From Monilinia fructicola (Eukaryota; Ascomycota; Leotiomycetes; Helotiales; Sclerotiniaceae): a DNA stretch of 64,000 bases. Below the pieces are notes generated by a model. It made no database searches and was not told the DNA's origin. It worked only from the letters and a program-made list of their open reading frames with translations. How positions within the stretch are numbered: position 1 is the first letter of the stretch; each line of letters starts with the position of its first letter. Below are positions 50,369-61,147 of the stretch, one piece after another. The position numbers were made by a program, and so were the translations under genes. Location of the stretch: assembly GCA_008692225.1 (NCBI GenBank), contig VICG01000004.1, positions 2,833,001 to 2,897,000 of the forward strand. Direction: 5' to 3'.

Positions 50369-51516
50369 ATGGGAATTATATTCAGCAGAGGCAGCAAGCC
50401 ATCGACCGATATTATCATACCGTACAGCGTCAAGTTACTCCAAGAGAAGCTAGAGGCTTACCGAATCTCTGAGGAGGCTTCTCCATCTGGTTTCTTGGTC
50501 TCTTCCACAAAGCAGCTCATCCCGTAAGTAAACTCTTCCATTACACCATCCTCATTCCTATCACATTGCATTGAAACTGACAATTTCTGTTCAGAGATAT
50601 CGAAAATCCCACCTCTGATGATTTTTTCATTTTGGTTGGAAATCCGGGAACTCCTATGCACATTCACAGGGATGTCTTGAAGGAAGAGGTCACTCGTGGT
50701 TACTTTCAACAGGTGTTTGGAAAGCGTGCTCAAGAATTATCTCCATTCGGAGGCCCATGCGCTACTTTGCCTTGGGATGATCAATATACTGTTCAAATGT
50801 TCTTAAACTGGACTCTTCGTCTCTCGTTGACATCAACTGATGATTTCGTCTGCAAGAGAAAGTTCTGTACGATGGAGGAGAGATCTGACATTCTTGACAA
50901 AGTGCTTAATCTCAACCTCTTTGCTGAAAGATGTCGCATCACCCAACTCCAAGATGATTCTCTCGCTCTTTTCATTCAACTATGCAAAGAGGAGAGATGT
51001 CCACTCCAGGTCGATCATGTCAGAAAGTGCTATGACAATACCACCAAACATGCCAAGATCCGCCAATTCTTGTTACGACTTACTCTCTGGATTATACGCG
51101 ATCGGACTAGAGGCGAAATGATCAAGAGAGACTGGGACATGGAGGAAATCATCCCCTTGAGTTCCAATGCAAAGGACAGCCAGCTTGAGATGGACTTAAG
51201 AGCTTTGATCTTTCATCCCAGCAATGGTAGAGACTGGGAAGCCACCGATCCACGCAAAGCTCCGCCATGCGAATTTCATCAACATGGCATACACAATATT
51301 TGTCCATACGGTGAAGTTAACGGATTCCAAATTGTTGTCGACGAACAGAGCGGAAACACATCCGCCGGTGGCGTAACAGTCGACAAGCAACAGAGTTCCG
51401 GAAACAAGAGGCTTCAATGGGGCTTCGATCTTGTACCCGAGATTTTACGTCCTGTTAGGCCACTCAGTTACGAGATCGAAGCTGCGGAATGGGAAAAATG
51501 GGACGATGAAAAATAA
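50369..51516 (+). CDS. BTB-like protein with C-terminal C-x2-H-x7-C-P motif
   Basis: A 358-residue protein from ATG 50369. Exon 1 is 50369-50523 and the intron 50524-50594 (GTAAGT..CTGAC..TTCAG) joins KQLIP to DIENPTSDDFFILVGNPGTP in frame. The second exon begins a BTB-like stretch: PMHIHRDVLKEEVTRGYFQQ, the 'inner' contact seen in BTB proteins, then helical segments VLNLNLFAERCRITQLQDDS and FIQLCKEERCPLQVDHVRKC. Near residue 285 it has PPCEFHQHGIHNICPYG (C-x2-H-x7-C-P), shared with the two neighbours, followed by about 70 residues ending EAAEWEKWDDEK. It lies on the opposite strand from the other two. The BTB fold is weaker here than in the 46.2-kb gene. Confidence 0.7.
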
Positions 51517-54344
51517 AGTGCAATGATGCAAGCTCTGGGAGAAAGGGGTTGCTGAAGAATAAAGTGCTGCGATGCGAACTCTGGATAACGGTGATGCGGC
51601 GGTAAACAACGGTATATGGCATATAACACATGACCATGTTTCACAAATCCGGGGTAAATGGGTTAGTTTCTACGAACACTTGGGGGAAGAAAGGTTTCAT
51701 TTTCGCACTGAACAATTGGAGTTGTTCATTCGAGGAAGTGACTCAACGGACTTCTTTGTATCTCTTTCATGCCAGATAGTTAAATGGAATCTTTCTGAAC
51801 CAATTACCGCGTGAATGAGACAGTATAAACGCTCTTCTACCCACAGTTTCCGAAGTGATGAAATCAGAAATTTTAAGTTCCTGTGTCATATCCTGCCCTT
51901 CTCATCTCATTCTCATTTGACATCCACCAAACTTTCACCCTCTCCTCCTTCCTGTGATCTTGTACAAAGCCTCTGAATTTCTGAATAATTCACTCAGTTG
52001 CATGATCAACATCAACTGATTGCAAGAAGATGAAATAAACGAGCCTTGGGCGTGAGTATTGAGTCTATTCTAAATATGCCTCCCTCAACATTCAAGTAAA
52101 GCAAGTTGCTATAGTAGAAGCAAAGCCAATACTTCTCGTATACCCTGACTACATCTTTAGCCCAGTCCTTAATATGTACAAGTATGTATGTATGACTGTC
52201 AAATTCACTCCTCCTTGTTCATTTTCCATACCTGTATATATAAACAACGCTATCACCTCTAGTACAGAAGTCAAACCAAGAAAACAAGCCCGCGACAATG
52301 AGCAGGTGGACCGTTGCAGCGAACCTGTATCCAAACAAGACACAAGATCGAAGACTGTTTGGAAATTAGTTGGGTTATTTTGCAACATGATGATTTTGCC
52401 AACCACACTTGGTGAGCTGTTATTGTTGCCAAAAAGGGCCAGCAGATTTGTTTTTGATGACAGCAAGGCTTCGATTGAAATTCAAATACTAAAGTATTGA
52501 CGGTAGTCATTATAAAAACTGCCCGCTGATTAAATCTATTTCATAGTACCTCACCATGAAAAGAAAAGCCCGTTAAGATCTACCTCCTATGCGACTGCAC
52601 TTTGTCCCGTAAAACACAGTACCAAATCGGCGACTCCCTTTCTACCTTCGATTCTGCATTCTAACTTGTTCATCTGACTTATTCAAAGCCTCAATATATC
52701 AGAGCTCTTAAGGCGAGCTCATGCACGAAGATATCTTAGAGAAAGGGTTAACCTACGAATGAAGATACTCCAGGACTCTCCTCATGACCCAGAAGTTATG
52801 AATGAAGATTTCAAGTTTATAAGCTCTCCAAACTTCCTCTCTCATCATCAAACACAACCCGTATATGATTTTTGAAAAAATACATGGGAGGAAGAAGCGC
52901 AATGCGGAGAGTAAGTGCCATGGATTAGGATGAAGATTACTCAGACGTATAACCTCGCACCCTCACTTCACATTTACTCCGGTAATAACGTATCTAGCTA
53001 TACGATCCTTTTCTCGCTACAAATTTCACAACTGTTGTCATTATCTGCAGAACTGATCAAGTCGAAACGACAGCGAGGATGTAATCACTTTCTACGTTCA
53101 CATCCATACGTTCATACCACAAACCACATACCACATGATTACATCACACTAGCGATTCTCATAACTTACCTATCCCTATCACAGTAGCCCCGAACAACAA
53201 AGCAACGATACTGCTCTCGAAAAGTCTCCGACTACTTTTGACATCCCACAGACAAGCAATCCATCGTTTTGATTTCCAATTCGGGGATCTCTGAACCTTC
53301 TATCAAGCTAGACTTCCATAGACCTCTTAACTAAAACACACCCGACCTCACATCATACAGCTAAAAGAAACATATGAACATCACGCACAGAGACAAAATC
53401 TCAAATTGCTGATACAAAGCGGACCGTCGTCTCCCCTATTCATTAACCCGGAATGTAACCTTACAAACACTCCCTTGACGCTTGAGTGCGCGGCAGACAA
53501 GTCCCTACGATAGCGGGAGTCTTCTGGCGATGGTAGGCAAGCGATTGCAGGAGGCAGAGAGAATCACCAAGACTCTACTCCAAGCCTCTGAGGGAGAACA
53601 GACGAAATCGCAAACAGGGGAGGTAAGCAGCCCATCCACGCCGTTCTCTCTCCCCGCAAAGATCGTGTCAAAGCTTCGAAGACCCGACGAGACCCAACAA
53701 AGAGACGCACGATCTCTTCTTCGACGACGCAGACCGCAAGTGCGTAGTGTACCTCGCTTCTCAGCCCACGGGCGACGAGTGCTTGTGTTCTTGTTGTCGT
53801 GGGATTTCTTGAGATGAGAGAAGGGATCTGGACGGGTGTTTGCGGTGATGGATGTTGATACGTGGGCTAAGTTCTTGAATGCAATGTCGTGATCATCCTT
53901 ATCCTCATCATCGTCATCCATATAATCAATAAAGTATGCCCGCCCACCCACCTGCTTCATCAAATAAAACCATCTCCTATTTCCTACCCCGTGAGATCGC
54001 TCAACCATACTATATATCTCACATAATCCACAAGTATCTAAAGCTTGCCCATACCAATAACCGCCCATATCAACGATTGCCGAAAGGAAAGTTTATGTAA
54101 AAGAATAAAAGGGAGCGACAGGTGTTGGGATGAGGAGAATGGGAATATGCTGATGAAGGGTTTGGGTTTAGACGTGGTGAGGGAGAAGAAGATGCCGATG
54201 TTAATCTTGTGAACATTCAGGTTCAAGGCCAGACAGATTTTGGGGTGATAGGTCGGTGTATCATTTGTCATTCGTATGTACAGGTGGGAGTAGATGGAAT
54301 ATTGATCCAATTCCAATTTATCTCATTCATCAAAATGGAGAATT
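51517..54344. other. Intergenic, no confident gene
   Basis: About 2.8 kb. The best candidate is an ORF on the plus strand from ATG 53530 to 53817 (about 95 residues, polar, with an arginine-rich end LLRRRRPQ). It has no recognisable domain and could be chance. Confidence 0.4.
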
Positions 54345-56322
54345 TTAACTTACTCCCAAGGCAGCAGTACCAAAAGTACTTTTGTCCTCGTTACTTCTCA
54401 TCTCTATAATTTCCCCCTTACCGTCTTGAAGAGAAGCCCTTCCCCCTCCCTTTGGCCAATACAAATCTGTCCATACTTTCAACCTCGTGTACTCATTGAC
54501 CATGCCTCTCTCCCTCATGTCCTCCATCAATTGCCACGTCCTCTCATCTCCACACTCCACACACCTCTTAACTAATGCTACTGCCGTACCTGGTCTCATC
54601 CACCAACCTCTCCTTCCAGTCGCATCAACCTTATCCTTTCCTACTAACATCATTTCCTCCAGATATCTAAAACAGTCATCGAAATCGGCATTTTCCGGCT
54701 GTAGACAAATTAGGATGAGACGGTCGTAAGTCAGTTCATCAGGTTTGAGATTCAGTGCTTGGATTTCGGAGGCGAGAAACATGGCTTTGGGCTTGGAACC
54801 TCTCTTGTTGTGGGCCAGACCCCGGAGGAGGGTGTTGAAAGTTTCGATGTTGGGTCCTGCATCACAAATCGTGTGAAGTTCTTTGTAGTAATTTATTGCG
54901 TAGTCTGGGCTATGACTGAGGTTGTTGGTGAAGATTACGGCCTCTAGAACAACGTTTACTGCTGCGATTGGAATCGTATATCCATCCTCTTTCAGGGATT
55001 TCAAAGTTTTCCATCCATCAAGGGCATGAAAGGATGATGTCGTTAAATAGAGGTAAATCGGCCGTGTGGAATTTGCGTCTGGTGTAAGACCGGCTTTGGT
55101 CATAATATTCAGAATTCGAAATGAAGTTTTGATGTCTTGAACTCCGACATAAGCTTCAAGAAGAGCCTCATAATGATGCACCCCAAGGACGGTGCTACGT
55201 TTGGAAAGAAGGCCAATAGCAGAAGTAGCTAGATTCGGATCTGCATGACGAGCAGCACAATTTAATACTGCTGTACAAGTTCCATCTGCGGGATTCATTT
55301 CTGAAGTTTCGACTAAAAGTCTCCAGATATAACTGGTACCTTCATACTATTTGGACATAAGTCAACATGTGAAAACAAAAATATCATATAAATTATGCTT
55401 ACATGAAATGAACTGGCAAATGAATCGAGTAGATGATAATACATATGCATCGCCAGTGGGGGTTTGTGATATCGAGACTTCAATAGTCTAAGAGCTTCAT
55501 CCAACTCATCTAATTCACATAACCGAAAGAACAAGATATCGTAAAGCCATGGTTTGATCTCGATTTGATCTGCTTGCATTTGCTCAAACTTGTCCATAGC
55601 CATTTCATATTGGCGATCCCGAAGTAGGCCAATGACCAAATTATGCCATCCAGCTGGAGAAAGGCCATACCAACGTTCCTTCATTTCTTCCAATATTTGA
55701 GTTCGTAAAAGATAGTCTGGATGAATTGCAAGGACCTAGTCAGACAAAATTAGTAACATTGTTCTGGGACGTCCATAGATACACGTACTTGTAAAACTGT
55801 ATGGTAGAGTCCTGAATCAGCACCAATTCCCAGCCCCTTCATCTCTTCCAATAACGTCCTAACAACTTCCGCACTGCCATTTTCGGCATCCGCGTTGGCT
55901 GCAATCAATGCATCGTAATGCACCAATGCAGGCCTTTCCTGTCGAACCTTCACCAAGTATTCTACCACCTCCGCCACTTGTGTATATGCCCCTTCCTCTG
56001 TCTTCAGTTGACTTAATCGTTCGTGGATCTGATTGTTAGTCAATCTCTCTAAATTGATCGGTTTTGGTGTCTTCGTCCTCGATTTGTTATGCCGCGATCT
56101 CGGTATGTACTGACCATTTGGCACAGGCAGTGAAGTTATGGTCGTGGTATGAAAAGGTCGATTTTTTAAGCATGTTGGGAGTTTTTTATTCTTAATGACA
56201 GGACGGTTCAAGAGTTTTCTTGGAAGTTGGCTAAAAGTAGCCGGACGCACAAAAATGAACGTATCTATTGAAGGACAAAGACAACGCCATAGTCCATCAA
56301 TTGGGATCCTCGGGGCCGTCAT
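54345..56322 (-). CDS. Pentatricopeptide-repeat (PPR) protein, probably mitochondrial
   Basis: A 622-residue protein in three exons (56322-55789, 55735-55403, 55346-54345). Introns of 53 and 56 nt have GTACGT/GTAAGC donors and CTAG/ATAG acceptors. I start at the ATG giving [12 protein letters not shown]; the frame is open four codons further 5' but without ATG. The N-terminus is basic and hydroxylated ([31 protein letters not shown]), fitting a mitochondrial presequence. The body shows PPR-type helical pairs about 35 residues apart: [80 protein letters not shown] and [23 protein letters not shown] proteins bind organellar RNA and act in its maturation or translation. The specific target is unknown. 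No frame problems. Confidence 0.85.
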
Positions 56323-56795
56323 TGATGTGCTCAATAATTTTTATCAAGGTTCGCGGAAACATTTCTACGCACAGCGGATCTTTGGAGAATCACGTGGGGT
56401 CAGGTTACGGAGGGGGAGTAAAGATCCCCGCCATTGGAAGTACCCAGTATTGAGCGGAAGCTCGCGACAGGGGCAACTTACTTTGTAGTGAAGTTGGAGA
56501 ACGGGGGGAATGGATGTCTTTTTGTTATCGTGGGCTAAAATCTCTCTCTGACTATGTGATGGTTTGAGAATCCAATGAGCCATATATGTATATGCCTTGT
56601 GAACTTCTCACATCGAGTATGAACCTATACCATGCCTGCATCACTTCAACGCTGTGTCCCGCAGCCGTCTGAACCTTTGATGTTCATCAAAAAACGATAT
56701 AGTCGCCCCTATGCACTTCACTCATCGTGAGTGCTATTATGTAATTTCTTTGAGTCCATTTTCTGCCCATTACCACTGCCACCACCACCCATCTC

Positions 56796-57383
56796 TCACG
56801 CACCTCTCCCTCCTCTTCCTCTCCCTCTTCCTCCTCTACCACCACGACCTCTATCTCCACCCCTATCACCTCTATTACCTCCACGACCTCTGTATCCGCT
56901 CTGCTGTCCTTGTTGTTGATCCTTTACTAAATCGATAATTTCATCTGGCATTCGTAGGTATTTGATCTGTGGAGAATGTTAGGATACATCTTTTCATCAA
57001 CCTCCTCTTGAGCAAGACGCACATTGTTTCCTTTAACATAAACCTCCGGTAACCTTGTGAATTTGTCGCCCTCCTACATTTGAAATATCAGCTTCGGCGC
57101 ATTCCCCAAGAGCACTCCCCAACCATCGTGAATCAATCTTCCGTACCGGACTTGTTTGCACAACCTCCTTCAAGGTCAAATTCATCCATGTATCGCATGA
57201 CACCAAGTGGCCGTTCAAAGTTTCGCCATCCTTAAGTTCAACCAGCATTGGGTGGCCTTGTGCGGCCGTAAGTAGACCTAGGGGAAGCTATAGAACCAGA
57301 GGAATTAGTATCGCATGATATGCACGGAATTGCCGAATTCCTGGGGGAATGTATACACATTATGGACAGGAACATACAACCAT
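56796..57383 (-). CDS. LSM4: LSm4, U6 snRNA-associated Sm-like protein
   Basis: A subunit of the LSm2-8 ring that binds U6 snRNA and of the LSm1-7 ring in mRNA decay. Coding exons 57287-57147, 57073-57023 and 56966-56796 encode [40 protein letters not shown] (Sm motif 1), VVQTSP, then [33 protein letters not shown] (Sm motif 2) and an RG-rich tail ([20 protein letters not shown]...). Introns are 57074-57146 and 56967-57022. The initiator is probably the lone ATG at 57383-57381, spliced over 57288-57380; this gives 121 residues and keeps phase. A start at the internal Met (57248) would delete the N-terminal helix. The identification is secure; the first exon is inferred. Confidence 0.92.
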
Positions 57384-57539
57384 ATTGAAGACGAGTAGGT
57401 AAATACTGTTGTTTTATTATTATGATATGCGCACAGCTGAAAGTGGATTTGATATTCAAGGGCTAATTGAGTTATCTGGGTTACCGTACCGATCGATAGA
57501 GGAAGTACAACGGAGGACGAAATTGACCAAAAGCACAGC

Positions 57540-58881
57540 AACTTTATTACCTAGGTAGCAGCTATATGGATTGCCTTAACACTTTAACGCTTTAATAATC
57601 TTAAATTCAAATAAATATATCAATATATATATAATACTAGGGGTAGCTTTACAATCCCTATACCATTTCAATCAATGTTAAATAATATTATGGAATTTTA
57701 AAATTTCTAAATACTTAATTATATAAGAATAAAAAATTAGTTTTTATTAAAATATTATATTACTTTTAATATAATAAATATATAATTTATCTATAATATA
57801 TATTATATTTAATTTAATTTTGAAATACTCATGTTTTCTTAATGTAAAATTATTACAAAGTAAAGTAAATTTATAATAATTTTAAAAATATTAATATTAA
57901 GGAGTTTTTAGTAAAGAATTAAAAAAGTTCTTATGTAGACCTCGGGAAGATGCACCCACTGATACTTTAGTCTGGCTGCTTAGGTAATCATCGAACGATT
58001 GAGTCGGTCTCAAATTCTTCCAAGTTCGCCATGAAAGAAAATGTCTGTCAATCAATCAATAATCTTATCATGATTAACCGGTTACATGATATTTATAAGT
58101 ATCTATGAAAATATCCAACCATCAATCATCAACCATCAGCCAACCAACGAATTCATCAACCAGCCATTTATCCATCAGCATATCTACATTTTAAGACATC
58201 TTCACTATGAAAGCAAATATTAATCAGCATCATACATCCATGGTATTGAAGTATCTATAAGAATATATATCAACCTCCAGCCAACCAGCCAACCAATCAT
58301 CCATCCATCCATCCATCAATTCATCTACATTCCAAGACGTCAGCTAGACAGGTAGGATTTCCTTACATTCATCCCATCCATATACTCTGGATGGATTCTC
58401 TCATTTCCCATCTTGTTCTGTTGCTCTTCACGTCTTCAAAGTTTCAAAGGATAGAAGAAGTTCTACTCCGTCCGAACCGCTTGGATGCTGATGACGCGTA
58501 ATGTATATATATTGTTTTGGTTAGCTCCTCTCAATATGGCTGCGCAATTCTGAAAGACTCGTAAGGCAGTGGGGGAGAAGAGATTATGGAAAAGTATTTG
58601 AAATAATCATTGATTGATTTCATTTCTATTAAGTTGTCTATTTTCCTCTTCTTTTTTGAAATCTCATTTGATCTTTTCTATTGTTTTTACTGTGCGAGTA
58701 TTGTTATGGTAGATAGGAGTAGTAAGTAAGTCTGTCCTGCAGTACTCTGTACACTGTACATACACTATCATATTTTAACAACTATTGTTTCATTACACAA
58801 GATTTTCTCCCCATTTCTCGTCATTAAATTATATTTATATCTCATTTCATACCCATCCGGATCTGTGCTCCCTTATTTATA
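57540..58881. other. AT-rich patch and intergenic DNA
   Basis: 57560-57940 is strongly AT-rich and RIP-like. 57940-58880 is ordinary, with CAACCAT/CCATCCAT repeats (58100-58320). It presumably holds the promoter of the downstream membrane-protein gene. No gene is supported. Confidence 0.5.
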
Positions 58882-61147
58882 ATGAACAGCCTTTTAAAGG
58901 CAATTTTACTTGCGCCGGCCGTAGTGTCGGCGTTTGTTTTACCATCAGGCTCTGGAAAAGAGAAGGATGCCAAATCTAAACAGGATGATATTGTCAACAT
59001 TGGTAAATTTATACCAAACTGCTATGAATGTTGGCGTAAATCTAACCTTTCCTTTTTAGACGCTCATACCATGGACTTCGTTCGCCTCGATATTGGCCAT
59101 GACTCTTCATCAGCTAATATCTCTCCTTTAAACCTTCGAATTGATATTTTGCATTCCACAGAAGCATGTGGCTTTGGAAATGTTACAATTGATGGCCAAG
59201 CTCTGTCACAAACATTTGATTCAGAATCATTAGTCTCATCCGGAAAAGGTTCCATTGCCACATCAGAAAGTCAAATTATTGTTGGATCATGGATTTTCGA
59301 TTGTATTATCATCGATGGTCAACAGCACGGACAACTCATGAAGTTTATGATCGAATTCTTAGATGGAAAAGCAATTGAAAATTCTGGATTCTCTGTTCTT
59401 TTTCGACAAACTGAAGAAACTGAAATAATGAACGTCGAAACTATCTCGTTTCAAGAAGATCAAGTCATCGAGAATCGCCTATCACACGATCAATCACTTG
59501 AGAGGCAACATCACAATGAAAATGGATTTGAAGAACATGGGCATCATATTGGTCATAAGAAATTCAACATTCACAAGGAAATGGCCGAGGTCAGATATAT
59601 GAAAGCTCAATTGAAGGAGTTGAAGTATCTCATTCACGAGAAAGAACGTCACATCTCCAAGCACATGCAAGAAAATCATAATCCTGATAACAGAATCAGA
59701 GATTGTGATAGTCTCCGTTGTGTTGCTGAAGTTGTTAGTGGAAGAGCCCGTAAATTTTATGGAAAGATTGCTGGTGATGGTTTTGATGAGGAATATTTCC
59801 ATCACTCCTTTGAGTTACAATCAAAGAGCCAGAAGGCTGACGAAGGGAATCATGGAAATCCAGACAACCAAATATCCAAAAATCATACCGATCCACATTT
59901 GCCTTCTCATCCACATCACATCCTTCCAATTTGCCATTATCCAGCTCCCCAGTTTCATCCTCACAATCCTCATCATGATGGACCACATGGACCTCCACCA
60001 CGTGGACCCCCGCCACATGCATTCGGGCCTCCCAGATTTGATCAGGAAGGAGAACCTGGAATGCATCCTTTTCATGAAGAGGAAGAGGGCAAGCTTTGGG
60101 AAGGCCAATCTAGACACCACAACGAAAATTATGGATCATTACATGGAGATGAATTCGACGAGGAATTTGAAAGACCTCATGAAAAATATGTTAAGCCGCA
60201 TCATGGAGATAGACCACCATTCGACAACCCAGAGTTTGATCGTTTTCAAGAATACCATGGTAAACCTCCGCATGAGAGACCTTTTGATGGACCTGAGCAT
60301 GAAAGACCACACCATCCACAAGATGAGGGATTACGAAATGGTTCACCCAAGGAGAGTCCTCACCATGAAAGTTTCGAAAGCCACAAGCCAGGGTTCGACG
60401 GTCCTGCTGGAGACCATCCGGACTTCGGTGGAGCACCTCCTAGCGATGAACCTCCCCACGATGGTCCTCCACCTCACATGATAGAAGTAGGTGACCACGG
60501 CCCACCACCACACAGTCCTCCAGGTTTCCCCTTCCACATCCTAAAATTCGCTCTCATTGGTTTCCTCTTCTCAATCTTAATCATCGCTCTTCATCGTCGC
60601 ACCTGCAGCCCTAAAGCACGTTCACATCGCCAAGCTTGTCGTGAAGAACGCTGCAAACGTCTTGCTTCTTGCCGCGGTACTAAAAGGGTTAGTTTTGAAG
60701 CTTGGTGGGCATGGGTCATGGGAAAGGACCAGCAGTTCGAAGAGAAAGAGATGCTACTTGAGCATTGTGAAAGTGATGATGATGATGATGACGATGTAAG
60801 TGTTAGCGATGGTATAACTTCCCTACGCAATGCTGCCAATGTTGTTGTAGACATGGTTGCTGCAGAGGAAGGTCGCTCTATATCCTCGCAACCATCCTCT
60901 CATAATCGATTCTCATCACAATCCCCTCTCTTCACCCCGGAGCACGAAATCCCCAGTACCACATTTTGACACTTATCCAATCGAGATCGAAGAAACATTA
61001 CCAGCATACGAAGATAATGATCATGATGGAAGTGAGGCGAGTAGTCTTGTCGCAGATGGTTTCAGATATATACCTGGGAGCAGCGATTATAGCCCTAGTC
61101 ATTCGGCAAGCGGGAGCGTGAGTGATATTTTAGGGGATAAACGATGA
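58882..61147 (+). CDS. Large secreted/plasma-membrane protein, His/Pro-rich ectodomain, one TM; C-terminus hidden by a T-run frame break
   Basis: The signal peptide is MNSLLKAILLAPAVVSA. An N-terminal Cys-containing domain follows (about residues 45-185, including CYECWRKSNLSF and VGSWIFDCIIIDG), possibly a beta-sandwich. Next come a charged helical stretch (about 230-270), a C-D-S-L-R-C motif (about 275-280) and a long His/Pro/Gly/Asp/Glu-rich region (about 330-550). A transmembrane helix (about 553-571, LKFALIGFLFSILIIALH) precedes a basic cytoplasmic start and a D8-type acidic run. The long frame ends at TGA 60967. Removing one T from TTTT 60964-60967 continues into DTYPIEIEETLPAYEDNDHD and ends at 61147, giving about 754 residues. 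LPAYE is a plausible PxY-like adaptor motif. I know no named family. A wall or metal-sensing receptor is only a guess. Confidence 0.75.

Noticed and set aside
59705..60481. 258-codon Met-rich ORF overlapping the membrane-protein gene
   Set aside because: A +2-frame shadow of the His/Pro-rich coding sequence.
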